Notes: generated by a model from the sequence alone, not told the origin. A stretch of 64,000 nucleotides of DNA from Franconibacter helveticus LMG 23732 (GCF_000463115.2 NZ_AWFX01000049.1:248001-312000), one strand, 5' to 3'. Positions 49,499 through 58,201 are shown, numbered from the stretch's first letter. A program made the numbers and translations.

Positions 49499-51529
49499 GT
49501 GAGTATTCTAGGTTATTTGCAACGCGTAGGCCGGGCGCTGATGGTGCCGGTAGCCACGCTGCCTGCCGCAGCAATTTTGATGGGGGTGGGGTACTGGATT
49601 GACCCTACAGGATGGGGTGGAAGCAACGCGCTGGCCGCGTTTTTTATCCAGTCCGGTTCCGCTATCATCGACAACATGGGCGTGCTGTTTGCCGTGGGTG
49701 TGGCGTATGGCATGTCGAAAGATAAAGACGGCGCGGCCGCGTTAGCCGGTTTCGTTGGCTTCCTGGTGTTAACCACGCTCTGTTCCCCGGCCGCCGTCGC
49801 CATGATCCAAAAAATTCCGGCGGACCAGGTGCCGGCGGCGTTCGGCAAAATCAAAAACCAGTTTGTCGGCATCATGGTGGGGATTATCGCCGCTGAGCTT
49901 TATAACCGCTTCAGCGCCGTTGAACTGCCTAAAGCGCTTTCCTTCTTTAGCGGCCGTCGTCTGGTGCCGATCCTGACGTCGTTCGTCATGATCGTTGTCG
50001 CTTTTATCATGATGTACATCTGGCCGGTAGTGTTCGACGGTCTGGTGAACTTTGGCGAGCAAATTCAGAAACTCGGCTCCGTAGGCGCGGGCGTTTACGC
50101 TTTCTTTAACCGCTTGCTCATCCCGGTTGGTCTGCACCATGCGCTGAACTCTGTGTTCTGGTTCGACGTAGCGGGTATTAACGATATCCCGAATTTCCTC
50201 GGCGGCGCGCAGTCTATCGAAGCAGGCAAAGCCGTGGTGGGCATTACCGGTCGTTATCAGGCAGGCTTCTTCCCCATTATGATGTTCGGCCTGCCAGGGG
50301 CGGCGCTGGCGATTTACCACTGCGCCCGTGCGGAAAATAAAGCCAAAGTGCTGGGTATTATGATGGCGGGCGCTTTCGCCGCCTTCTTTACCGGCATTAC
50401 CGAACCGCTGGAGTTCTCCTTCATGTTCGTGGCGCCGGTGCTTTACGTCATTCATGCCATCCTGACCGGCATCTCGGTGTTTATCGCCGCGAGTATGCAG
50501 TGGATCGCCGGTTTCGGCTTCAGTGCCGGCCTGGTGGATATGGTGCTCTCTTCGCGTAACCCGCTCGCCACTCACTGGTACATGCTGATCCCGCAGGGTC
50601 TGGTGTTCTTCGTTATCTATTATCTGGTGTTCCGTTTCACCATCACGAAATTCAATCTGATGACCCCGGGTCGCGAGCTGGCGGTCGCTGGCAGCGAAGA
50701 AGATGGCGAAGATGTTAACGTAAGCGGCAACAAAGACCAGGATGTCACCGGTCTCGCTCGCCAGTACGTGGCGGCTATCGGCGGCTCTGATAACCTGACC
50801 GGTATTGACGCCTGCATTACCCGCCTGCGTCTGACCGTAAAAGATTCTTCTCAGGTGAACGAAGCGCTGGCGAAGCGTCTCGGCGCCACAGGCGTTATTC
50901 GTCTGAATAAAACCAGCGTGCAGATTATCGTCGGTTTTATGGCGGAAAAAATTGCGAATGCGATGAAAACGGTGGGTACGGTTTCTGCTTCCGCGCCCGT
51001 TGCAGCGCCTGTCACGCCTGCGGCTTCGGTGAAACCACAGGCTGTTCCGCATGCTGTTAGCGCGGCTACGGTTGCCGAACTGCTCTCTCCTGTTACTGGC
51101 GAAGTGGTTGCTCTGGAGCAAGTGCCGGATGAAGCGTTCGCCAGCAAAGCGGTGGGCGATGGCGTGGCGGTTAAACCAACAGACAAAACCGTGGTTTCGC
51201 CAGCTGCGGGTACTGTCGTGAAAATCTTTAACACCAATCATGCGTTTTGCCTGGAAACCGAAAAAGGCGCCGAGATTGTCGTCCATATGGGCATCGATAC
51301 CGTCGCGCTGAATGGTCAGGGCTTTAAACGTCTGGTGGAAGAGGGCGCTGAAGTGGCGGCCGGTCAGCCGGTGCTGGAAATGGATCTGGATTTCCTTAAC
51401 GCCAATGCCCGCTCAATGATTAGCCCGGTTGTGTGCAGCAATATCGATGACTTTGGCGGTCTGGTTATCAAAGCCCAGGGGCACGTTATTGCAGGGCAAA
51501 CGCCGCTTTACGAGATTAAAGGCAAATAA
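49499..51529 (+). CDS. nagE: PTS N-acetylglucosamine transporter subunit IIABC, NagE
   Basis: 676-residue permease/kinase importing GlcNAc as GlcNAc-6-P. Order IIC (about 1-400, multi-span, with GFFPIMMFGLPGAALA), IIB with phospho-Cys439 (IDACITRLRL), an Ala/Pro/Val linker (about 490-530) and IIA with phospho-His596 (EIVVHMGID). Starts with GTG after AGGGGGAAT. The IIB and IIA parts read almost like E. coli NagE, while the IIC part is longer and quite different from what I remember of K-12 NagE. Confidence 0.94.
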   Translation: MSILGYLQRVGRALMVPVATLPAAAILMGVGYWIDPTGWGGSNALAAFFIQSGSAIIDNMGVLFAVGVAYGMSKDKDGAAALAGFVGFLVLTTLCSPAAVAMIQKIPADQVPAAFGKIKNQFVGIMVGIIAAELYNRFSAVELPKALSFFSGRRLVPILTSFVMIVVAFIMMYIWPVVFDGLVNFGEQIQKLGSVGAGVYAFFNRLLIPVGLHHALNSVFWFDVAGINDIPNFLGGAQSIEAGKAVVGITGRYQAGFFPIMMFGLPGAALAIYHCARAENKAKVLGIMMAGAFAAFFTGITEPLEFSFMFVAPVLYVIHAILTGISVFIAASMQWIAGFGFSAGLVDMVLSSRNPLATHWYMLIPQGLVFFVIYYLVFRFTITKFNLMTPGRELAVAGSEEDGEDVNVSGNKDQDVTGLARQYVAAIGGSDNLTGIDACITRLRLTVKDSSQVNEALAKRLGATGVIRLNKTSVQIIVGFMAEKIANAMKTVGTVSASAPVAAPVTPAASVKPQAVPHAVSAATVAELLSPVTGEVVALEQVPDEAFASKAVGDGVAVKPTDKTVVSPAAGTVVKIFNTNHAFCLETEKGAEIVVHMGIDTVALNGQGFKRLVEEGAEVAAGQPVLEMDLDFLNANARSMISPVVCSNIDDFGGLVIKAQGHVIAGQTPLYEIKGK

Positions 51530-51555
51530 ATCTTGTGGCGTTGAGAGTGCCTCAG

Positions 51556-51587
51556 GCGGCGGGGAATTTCCCCGCCGCTTTTTTTTT
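51556..51587 (+). terminator. Intrinsic terminator of nagE
   Basis: GC-rich arms GCGGCGGGGAA and TTCCCCGCCGC followed by a T-run of nine. Closely follows the nagE stop. Confidence 0.93.
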
Positions 51588-51630
51588 GCCAGCCAGGGAC
51601 ATGAATTAAAAACAGAAAAAGGAGAGAGCA

Positions 51631-52053
51631 GTGAAAAAAACCGTAGCGCTACTGGCCGCCTTATTGCTAAGCGGCTGCATCCCACGCTATGCCACCGTGC
51701 GGCCTGCTTTAGATGTCCAGGTGAAAAATAACCAGAACGAGCCGGTAGCCGACGCGACAATGTGGCTGCTGACGCAAAGAATGCCGCCCGGGTATTATCC
51801 GCCGGCAGAGAAATTTAGCAGCGATGCGCAGGGGCGAATCCGGGTAGAAAGAAAGTCTCAGTGGGAAACCCTGATTTTCTTTCTGCATGGCGTTAATTTT
51901 TACAGCTGGCGGTGGTGCATTGAAGCGCCTGGCTACCACTTTGTCGAAGGTGAAAACGACAGGTTTAGCGAAGCCGTTATTCTGCAACGCGCCGCAACCC
52001 CTTCCCGCTGTCCTGACGCTCTGCGGCAAAGCGGCGAGGTAACCAGCGGGTAG
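51631..52053 (+). CDS. Putative lipoprotein between nagE and glnS, function unknown
   Basis: 140 residues starting with GTG, preceded by AAAGGAGAG at good spacing. The signal peptide is short with lipobox LLLSGC, so Cys16 would be lipidated; the next residue is Ile, which does not favour inner-membrane retention. The mature part begins like a beta-sandwich repeat (VKNNQNEPVADATMWLL) and has GYHFVEGEN later, reminiscent of transthyretin/carboxypeptidase-regulatory-like folds. Not present at this locus in E. coli as I recall it. It lies between the nagE terminator and the glnS leader, so it may have its own promoter. No function assigned. Confidence 0.78.
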   Translation: MKKTVALLAALLLSGCIPRYATVRPALDVQVKNNQNEPVADATMWLLTQRMPPGYYPPAEKFSSDAQGRIRVERKSQWETLIFFLHGVNFYSWRWCIEAPGYHFVEGENDRFSEAVILQRAATPSRCPDALRQSGEVTSG

Positions 52054-52142
52054 CGCTAATTTGTATAAGTAAAGGTTGTTTCCTGCTTCTGCTTATAAGA
52101 TCATGTTGCGTTAACTGATGTTTACGCTTTGAGGAATCTACG

Positions 52143-53810
52143 ATGAGTGAGGCTGAAGCCCGCCCGACTAACTTTATCCGCCAGATCATCGATGAAGATT
52201 TGGCCAGTGGTAAGCACACTACCATCTGCACCCGTTTTCCGCCGGAGCCGAACGGCTATTTGCATATCGGACACGCAAAATCGATTTGCCTGAACTTTGG
52301 CATCGCCCAGGATTATCAGGGGCAATGTAACCTGCGTTTTGACGATACTAACCCGGTGAAAGAAGACATCGAGTATGTTGAGTCCATTAAAAACGACGTG
52401 CAGTGGCTGGGCTTTCACTGGTCGGGCGATGTGCGCTACTCCTCTGACTATTTTGACCAGCTTCATCACTATGCGGTTGAGCTGATCAATAAAGGTCTTG
52501 CCTACGTTGACGAGCTTTCGCCGGAGCAGATTCGCGAGTACCGCGGCACGCTGACGCAGCCGGGTAAAAACAGCCCGTACCGCGACCGCAGCGTAGAAGA
52601 AAACCTGGCGCTGTTTGAAAAAATGCGCAATGGCGAATTCGCAGAGGGCACCGCGTGCCTGCGCGCGAAAATCGACATGGCATCGCCTTTCATCGTCATG
52701 CGCGACCCGGTGCTGTATCGCATTAAGTTTGCTGAACACCACCAGACCGGCAACAAGTGGTGCATCTATCCGATGTATGACTTTACCCACTGCATTTCCG
52801 ATGCGCTGGAAGGCATTACCCACTCGCTGTGTACGCTGGAGTTCCAGGACAACCGTCGTCTGTATGACTGGGTGCTGGATAACATCACTATTCCCGTACA
52901 CCCGCGTCAGTATGAGTTTTCGCGCCTTAACCTCGAATACGCGGTGATGTCCAAGCGTAAGCTGAATTTGCTGGTAACCGACAAAATTGTAGAAGGCTGG
53001 GACGACCCGCGTATGCCGACCATTTCGGGCCTGCGTCGTCGTGGCTATACCGCCGCATCTATCCGCGAATTCTGCAAACGCATCGGCGTAACCAAGCAGG
53101 ACAACACCGTAGAGATGGCGGCGCTGGAAGCCTGCATTCGCGAAGATCTCAATGAAAACGCGCCGCGCGCCATGGCCGTTATCGATCCGGTTAAGCTTGT
53201 TATTGAAAACTACCCGCAGGGGCAGACAGAACAGGTCGTCATGCCTAACCATCCGAATAAACCGGAAATGGGCAGCCGTGAAGTGCCGTTCTCAGGTGAA
53301 ATCTGGATTGACCGTGCCGATTTCCGTGAAGAAGCTAACAAGCAGTACAAGCGCTTGGTGCTGGGCAAAGAAGTACGCCTGCGCAACGCCTATGTCATCA
53401 AAGCTGAGCGAGTTGAAAAAGACGCGGAAGGCAACATCACGACCATTTACTGTACTTACGACGCAGAAACGCTCAGTAAGGATCCGGCGGATGGACGCAA
53501 AGTGAAAGGTGTTATCCATTGGGTCAGCGCGCAGCATGCGTTGCCGGTAGAAATTCGTCTGTACGATCGTCTGTTCAGCGTGGCGAACCCGGGCGGCGCG
53601 GAAGATTTCCTCGCGACCATTAACCCGGAATCGCTGGTCATCCGCCAGGGTTTTGCAGAGCCGAGCCTGCAAAATGCCGAAATGGGTAAAGCTTATCAGT
53701 TTGAGCGCGAGGGCTATTTTTGCCTCGACAGCCGCCATACCTCAGCGGAAAAACGCGTTTTTAACCGCACCGTAGGGCTTCGCGACACCTGGGCCAAAAC
53801 TGGCGAGTAA
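52143..53810 (+). CDS. glnS: Glutaminyl-tRNA synthetase
   Basis: Class I synthetase, 555 residues. HIGH motif [10 protein letters not shown] near 36-45, MSKRK motif near 269-273, and the C-terminal beta-barrels that read the anticodon. GAGGAATC precedes the ATG. Its tRNA substrates (three tRNA-Gln genes) lie about 10 kb away. A strong terminator follows. Confidence 0.98.
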   Translation: MSEAEARPTNFIRQIIDEDLASGKHTTICTRFPPEPNGYLHIGHAKSICLNFGIAQDYQGQCNLRFDDTNPVKEDIEYVESIKNDVQWLGFHWSGDVRYSSDYFDQLHHYAVELINKGLAYVDELSPEQIREYRGTLTQPGKNSPYRDRSVEENLALFEKMRNGEFAEGTACLRAKIDMASPFIVMRDPVLYRIKFAEHHQTGNKWCIYPMYDFTHCISDALEGITHSLCTLEFQDNRRLYDWVLDNITIPVHPRQYEFSRLNLEYAVMSKRKLNLLVTDKIVEGWDDPRMPTISGLRRRGYTAASIREFCKRIGVTKQDNTVEMAALEACIREDLNENAPRAMAVIDPVKLVIENYPQGQTEQVVMPNHPNKPEMGSREVPFSGEIWIDRADFREEANKQYKRLVLGKEVRLRNAYVIKAERVEKDAEGNITTIYCTYDAETLSKDPADGRKVKGVIHWVSAQHALPVEIRLYDRLFSVANPGGAEDFLATINPESLVIRQGFAEPSLQNAEMGKAYQFEREGYFCLDSRHTSAEKRVFNRTVGLRDTWAKTGE

Positions 53811-53824
53811 GCCGCACTATAAAA

Positions 53825-53853
53825 AACGCCGCGCAATGCGGCGTTTTTTTTGC
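53825..53853 (+). terminator. Intrinsic terminator of glnS
   Basis: Arms AACGCCGC and GCGGCGTT around GCAAT, followed by eight T. Confidence 0.93.
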
Positions 53854-54367
53854 TCGTTTATCGGGAAAGCTATTTTTACTGGCCCCGGCAGCGCGGTTGT
53901 GCAGGGTTTAAAATATTCATACTCTGAACGGCGATTAAATAAAATAGAGTGAGCTTTAGTTAATGGGATGGATTTCATTAACTAGTGATGATGTTTTTAA
54001 TTTTTGTTTGTCTACATACTATTATTACGGCATAAAAATAGAACATCACCTCTGGCTCGCCACAAAAATATATTTTTATTCTCTTCAGGTAATTACTGCG
54101 CTAATTTTTTTATTGGTGATTTGTATATTTACGTTTTATTCCCCTGGAATCCAGCCTGGCTACGCAGCGAGTACGCCCGGCTTCGACTTTGCGATCTTTC
54201 CGGCAACTGAAATTGCGTTTTCATCCAGTCATTAAGCATCGGATGAAGCATGGCCAGGCGATAAAAGCGGCGTCAGGCTTTATTAAGCCGCGAAGTTTAA
54301 ACATGGCCCAACAGGGACGCGCGCCGGGTTCAACGCCTGCCAGCGATGGTTACGACCTGACTCTCAC
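53853..54367. other. AT-rich spacer between glnS and the chiP remnant
   Basis: About 500 bases, clearly more AT-rich than the flanking genes up to about 54130. It contains a perfect inverted repeat at 53957-53984. A weak frame from 53963 to 54235 lacks a ribosome binding site and coding character. From about 54230 the composition becomes GC-richer and may contain eroded chiP sequence; a short stretch near 54337-54361 (PASDGYDL in a different frame) could be the continuation of the remnant across a frameshift. Confidence 0.5.
53957..53984. repeat. Perfect inverted repeat upstream of chitobiase locus
   Basis: Nine-base arms TAGTTAATG and CATTAACTA separated by ten bases. It lies about 105 bases past the glnS terminator and is not followed by a T-run, so an operator is more likely than a terminator. 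Confidence 0.5.
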
Positions 54368-54565
54368 CTCAATGAATCGGCTTACAGCCTGGATGCAATT
54401 TATACCTTTGTAGAAGGGCGCGCGAAGGGAACCACGTTTAAGCTGCATTTCACGCAGTACGACAATCATTCCGGCATTCCGGGTTATGGCGGTGGTTACG
54501 GCACTATTTTTCAGGACGAACGTGATGTGAATTGTATCGTTATCGCGCCGTTCACGCTGTTGTGA
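54368..54565 (+). pseudogene. chiP: chiP (ybfM) chitoporin remnant, C-terminal fragment
   Basis: About 65 codons that read as the C-terminus of the OprD-type chitoporin Chi[30 protein letters not shown] and IFQDERDV align with the E. coli ChiP tail as I remember it ([37 protein letters not shown]). There is no start codon, signal peptide or barrel, and the upstream sequence changes frame. The last residues are FTLL rather than ending in the Phe that outer-membrane barrels usually need. It lies where chiP lies in E. coli, between glnS and fur, and 41 bases before the chitobiase gene. The downstream chiQ is absent. Confidence 0.85.
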
Positions 54566-54606
54566 GTCGCTAACCCACAAAACTGTCTCGCTCTGAGGGA
54601 ACAATA

Positions 54607-57255
54607 ATGAAGAGATTACAGCGTACTCTGTTAGCTCTCGCTCTGGCGGGGTTAACGGGCAACGCCAACGCTGACCAGAATCTGGCGGATAAACTGGGCC
54701 AGTTCACGCTCAATTATGCCGTCCTGGATAATCACGCCGGGCAACACGGCGTTGACTGCGCGGCGCTGGGCGCCGATTGGGCGGCCTGTAGCAAAGCCAC
54801 GATTACGTTAACTAACCATGGCGAGGCCATCACCGACAAAAACTGGATTATCTGGTTTCCCAGTATCCGGCGAGTTCTGAAAGTAGAAAACGCGCAATTT
54901 AAAATAACGCATGTTATGGGCGATCTGCATAAGCTTGAGCCTGGCGATAAATTTACAGGCTTTCCTGCCGGGCAGGCCGTCACTATTCCCATCATCAATG
55001 AATACTGGCAACTTTTTATTACCGATGTGCTGCCCCGCTGGTATGTCACTTCAGGCGACAGCCGTCCTGTCATTATCGCGAATACAAATACGGAAGCGTT
55101 AACCGATTTTGTTAGCTTACCGGGCGAACAATGGAAGCGTACGCCGGATGATAAAAATGTGTTGATGACCGCCGAAGCGCGTTACAGCAAAAACAGCGAT
55201 GTGCCTTTGGCCGACGCCGCCACGCTGCGCGGCGAGATAGTACCGAAGCCGAAAGCGGTGACTATTCATGCAGAAAACGCGGATATAAGCCAGGGGGTTC
55301 AGCTCCAGCTTGACTCGCTTACGCCTGCCTCTCGTGAAGCGATTGTCACGCGCTTAAAGCTGTTTGGCGTTAAAACAGGGCAGGGGTACCCGGTTAAATC
55401 CCGCATCGCGCCTGATGCTTTTAAACAGGCTGATGCGGTATCGGGCGCCTATCATTTGCAGATCGATCGGCAAGAAGCGACGATCACGGGCTTTGATGCC
55501 GCTGGCGTGTTCTATGGCGCGCAGTCATTCCTTTCTTTATTATCTGCGCAAGATAATCAACAGGTTGCAACGCTTGAAGCCAGCGATGCCCCTCGTTTTA
55601 GCTGGCGCGCCATTCACCTGGATGTCGGACGACATTTTCACTCAAAAGCAGCGGTGCTGCGTCTGCTTGATCAAATGGCCGCTTATAAGCTCAACAAATT
55701 TCATTTTCACCTGAGCGATGACGAAGGGTGGCGGCTGGAGATCCCGGGCTTGCCAGAGCTTACGACGGTAGGCGCAAATCGCTGTCACGACCTCAGCGAG
55801 AAACATTGTCTCCTGCCGCAGTTGGGTTCAGGACCCAACAGCGACAACAACGGCAGCGGTTTTTTCACGCGTGATGATTATATCGGGATAGTGAAATATG
55901 CGGCGGCGAGACACATTGACGTTATTCCTGAAATCGATATGCCCGCGCACGCCAGAGCGGCGGTGGTTGCAATGGAAGCCCGCTACGATCGCTTAATGAA
56001 GGCGGGCAAAAAAGATGACGCCGACTATTATCGGCTGTTGGATCCAACCGATACTTCAAATACTACGGGCGTACAATATTACAACCGTACTGGTTACATT
56101 AACCCCTGCCTCGCCTCATCCCGACATTTTGCCGATAAGGTCATCACTGAAGTGCAAAAAATGCATCAGGAAGCGGGGGCGCCGCTCGCCGTCTGGCACG
56201 CAGGCGGTGACGAGGCGAAAAATATTTATCTTGGCTCGGGCTATACGGATAAAACACACCCGGAAGCCGGAAAGGGCATTATCGACATGAGCCGACAGAA
56301 CAAGCCCTGGGAAAATTCACAAGCGTGTAAAAATCTGCTTGAGCAGGGCGCTGTAGCGGATGTTGAACACCTGTCGAGCTACTTTGGCGTAGAGCTAAGC
56401 AAGCTGGTCAACGCGCACGGTACAGGCACGATGCAGGCGTGGCAGGATGGCCTGAAAGATGCGAAAGACGCCAGCGTGTTCAGTACCGGGCAGGTGAATG
56501 TCAATTTCTGGGATACGCTTTTTTGGGGCGGTTTTGATACGGCGAATGACTGGGCGAATAAAGGCTTTCGCGTCGTGATTTCGAATCCCGATTATCTTTA
56601 TCTCGATTTTCCTTATGAAGTGAACCCGGTGGAAAGTGGCTATTACTGGGGGGCGCGCTTCAGCGATGAGCGTAAGATTTTCAGTTTCGCGCCAGATAAC
56701 CTGCCACAGAATGCAGAAACCTCTGTTGACCGCGATGGCAACTATTTCAGCGCTAAATCGGATAAGCCATGGCCTGGCGCGCTGGGTCTGTCTGCGCAGC
56801 TCTGGAGTGAAGTCATTCGTACCGATAAGCAGATGGAGTACATGATGTACCCACGGCTTATCGTCGTCGCGGAGCGCGCCTGGCACCGGGCCGCCTGGGA
56901 ACAAGACTACAAGCCCGGACGTGAATATCAGGGCGGCGTAACGCAGTGGGTGGATAGCCGCACACTTGCTGCGGACTGGGCGCGCTTTGCAAACCTTACA
57001 GGTAACCGCGAACTGGCGAAGCTCGACAAAGCGGGGATTCAGTATCGTTTACCGGTGCCGGGAGCCAGGGTTGAAAATGGCGTGTTGGCTATTAATACCA
57101 GCCTTCCGGGGCTAAGCGCGCAATACTCCACCGACGGCGGCAAAAGCTGGCAACGCTATGATGATAAAGCGCGGCCCAACGTTGATACTGAGATTCAGGT
57201 GCGCGCCGTCAGCCCGAATGGACAGCGGTATAGTCGTATCGAACATGTGAAATAA
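54607..57255 (+). CDS. Chitobiase (GH20 beta-N-acetylhexosaminidase)
   Basis: 882-residue exported enzyme that splits chitobiose and short chitooligosaccharides to GlcNAc. Signal peptide to about residue 22 (ANA). Domains: N-terminal carbohydrate-binding-like domain (about 30-185), GH20 accessory domain (about 210-330), catalytic barrel (about 335-765) and C-terminal Ig-like domain. The catalytic pair is Asp535-Glu536 in HAGGDEAKN. Size and layout match Serratia marcescens chitobiase (885 residues). GAGGGAACAATA precedes the ATG. In Serratia the gene belongs to chiPQ-ctb; here it is the only intact member. Product GlcNAc would feed NagE, NagA and NagB encoded nearby. Confidence 0.95.
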   Translation: MKRLQRTLLALALAGLTGNANADQNLADKLGQFTLNYAVLDNHAGQHGVDCAALGADWAACSKATITLTNHGEAITDKNWIIWFPSIRRVLKVENAQFKITHVMGDLHKLEPGDKFTGFPAGQAVTIPIINEYWQLFITDVLPRWYVTSGDSRPVIIANTNTEALTDFVSLPGEQWKRTPDDKNVLMTAEARYSKNSDVPLADAATLRGEIVPKPKAVTIHAENADISQGVQLQLDSLTPASREAIVTRLKLFGVKTGQGYPVKSRIAPDAFKQADAVSGAYHLQIDRQEATITGFDAAGVFYGAQSFLSLLSAQDNQQVATLEASDAPRFSWRAIHLDVGRHFHSKAAVLRLLDQMAAYKLNKFHFHLSDDEGWRLEIPGLPELTTVGANRCHDLSEKHCLLPQLGSGPNSDNNGSGFFTRDDYIGIVKYAAARHIDVIPEIDMPAHARAAVVAMEARYDRLMKAGKKDDADYYRLLDPTDTSNTTGVQYYNRTGYINPCLASSRHFADKVITEVQKMHQEAGAPLAVWHAGGDEAKNIYLGSGYTDKTHPEAGKGIIDMSRQNKPWENSQACKNLLEQGAVADVEHLSSYFGVELSKLVNAHGTGTMQAWQDGLKDAKDASVFSTGQVNVNFWDTLFWGGFDTANDWANKGFRVVISNPDYLYLDFPYEVNPVESGYYWGARFSDERKIFSFAPDNLPQNAETSVDRDGNYFSAKSDKPWPGALGLSAQLWSEVIRTDKQMEYMMYPRLIVVAERAWHRAAWEQDYKPGREYQGGVTQWVDSRTLAADWARFANLTGNRELAKLDKAGIQYRLPVPGARVENGVLAINTSLPGLSAQYSTDGGKSWQRYDDKARPNVDTEIQVRAVSPNGQRYSRIEHVK

Positions 57256-57270
57256 GCTTGGTTAATAAAA

Positions 57271-57297
57271 AGACCCGCATGGCGGCGGGTCTTTTTT
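57271..57297. terminator. Bidirectional terminator between chitobiase and the IprA-like gene
   Basis: Arms AGACCCGC and GCGGGTCT with a six-base loop, flanked by an A-run on the left and TTTTTT on the right. Confidence 0.9.
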
Positions 57298-57305
57298 ACA
57301 GGAAA

Positions 57306-57926
57306 TTACAGGTTTTCAGGCAATGTACGAAGCGTGGTCAGTTTGCCTTTATGTATTTCAACGTAATTTTCGCTCCGCAGCTGCGACAGTGTTTTCATTA
57401 CCATGCTGCGAGAAAGATTGGTTCGCTTAACGATATAGTCGGCGACATTAATTTTATTACGCATAAACTCATCCATTGCAGCCAGGGTAGTTAAGTTTCC
57501 TTTAATCATCAGGTAACTGTTATGGCCCAGAAGAAGTTCTTCGCGGTAGCAAAGTAAATCAATATTCCATGCAAAAACCTTATATAACTGCTGCTGGCAT
57601 TGCTGGCATTGCTGGCTTTCCACTTCACTCATAAATGTGTCGAATGGAATGAGCTGGTAATGGCATTCCGCATCCGCCTGAACTTTGAAATAGCTTTTTT
57701 TATGAAAGTTGCGCGCAAGGCCTACAATAGAAGGCGCGCTGCACTTTTCAATCAGCAATCTGTCACTTTTTCGTAACACTGAAAAAAGGCCGCCGCGTAT
57801 TATGCAAATAAAACCATCACGCGTTGGTATGGTGGTATTTTTTTCTGCGCGGTGCCAGTTGCCATATCCGTTAAAAATATCGGAAAGGCGATAAATTTCG
57901 GCAAGAGGCTTTTGAGGTATAACCAT
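57306..57926 (-). CDS. IprA/YaiV-like Crp-Fnr superfamily regulator
   Basis: 206 residues. The N-terminal part (about 15-110) looks like a degenerate cyclic-nucleotide-binding-like barrel (TRDGFICIIRGGLFSVLR), and the C-terminal part (about 150-195) a winged HTH with LSRSMVMKTLSQLRSENYV as recognition region. This layout is that of the IprA/YaiV family of uncertain ligand, linked to oxidative-stress phenotypes in Salmonella. A run QQCQQCQQQ (about 108-116) is encoded by nine-base repeats. Other cysteines occur at EKCSAP, AECHYQ and LLCYRE. AAGG lies before the ATG. Located between chitobiase and fur, where E. coli has no such gene. Confidence 0.75.
   Translation of the reverse strand: MVIPQKPLAEIYRLSDIFNGYGNWHRAEKNTTIPTRDGFICIIRGGLFSVLRKSDRLLIEKCSAPSIVGLARNFHKKSYFKVQADAECHYQLIPFDTFMSEVESQQCQQCQQQLYKVFAWNIDLLCYREELLLGHNSYLMIKGNLTTLAAMDEFMRNKINVADYIVKRTNLSRSMVMKTLSQLRSENYVEIHKGKLTTLRTLPENL
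57591..57616. repeat. Nine-base tandem repeat inside the IprA-like gene
   Basis: The unit TGCTGGCAT occurs twice in a row and is followed by a partial third copy TGCTGGC, encoding QQC repeats. Copy-number change would keep frame, altering the number of cysteines. Confidence 0.7.
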
Positions 57927-58045
57927 AACGGTGGCCTTGTGTAAGTATTTTATTAGAAAGAATAACGGAGCAGCATTTTAATAGGGTTGATTTTTTAACT
58001 GCAATACGGGGAGGTGGGAAGGGATATCACAACAGGGAATATTAT

Positions 58046-58057
58046 AGAGTTAACTCT
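58046..58057. promoter_or_regulatory. Perfect 12-base palindrome, candidate operator
   Basis: AGAGTTAACTCT, about 120 bases upstream of the IprA-like gene. Its right half plus flank, GTTAACTCTTT, recurs with one change as GTTAACCCTTT at 58152-58162. Confidence 0.4.
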
Positions 58058-58155
58058 TTGAATTGTGTAATTATTTACTTTTTCTGAAAAGCAAAAGTAA
58101 GAAAAAGATAAGGTAAAATAGCGCCTTGACCTGTGCATTAAAAATGAAATTGTTA

Positions 58156-58176
58156 ACCCTTTATCCACTAAAGGGT
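58156..58176. promoter_or_regulatory. Perfect dyad ACCCTTTA-N5-TAAAGGGT
   Basis: Eight-base perfect arms with TCCAC between. It lies 26 bases beyond the fur terminator on the minus strand and about 230 bases upstream of the IprA-like gene. It could be an operator or a second terminator, but it has no clean T-run. Confidence 0.45.
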
Positions 58177-58201
58177 ATTTTGACAAAAAGCCTATATAAA
58201 A

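Noticed and set aside
49769-51286. 505-codon open frame antisense to nagE
   Set aside because: His/Arg-rich antisense translation of a PTS gene; no initiation signal.
53963-54235. 90-codon frame in the AT-rich spacer after glnS
   Set aside because: No ribosome binding site; the ATG lies inside the inverted repeat at 53957-53984 and the protein looks like translated AT-rich noncoding DNA.
54585-54606. ChiX pairing site at the chitobiase ribosome binding site
   Set aside because: GAGGGAA could form six or seven pairs with the ChiX seed as I remember it, but that is just the Shine-Dalgarno core and is not specific enough to claim.
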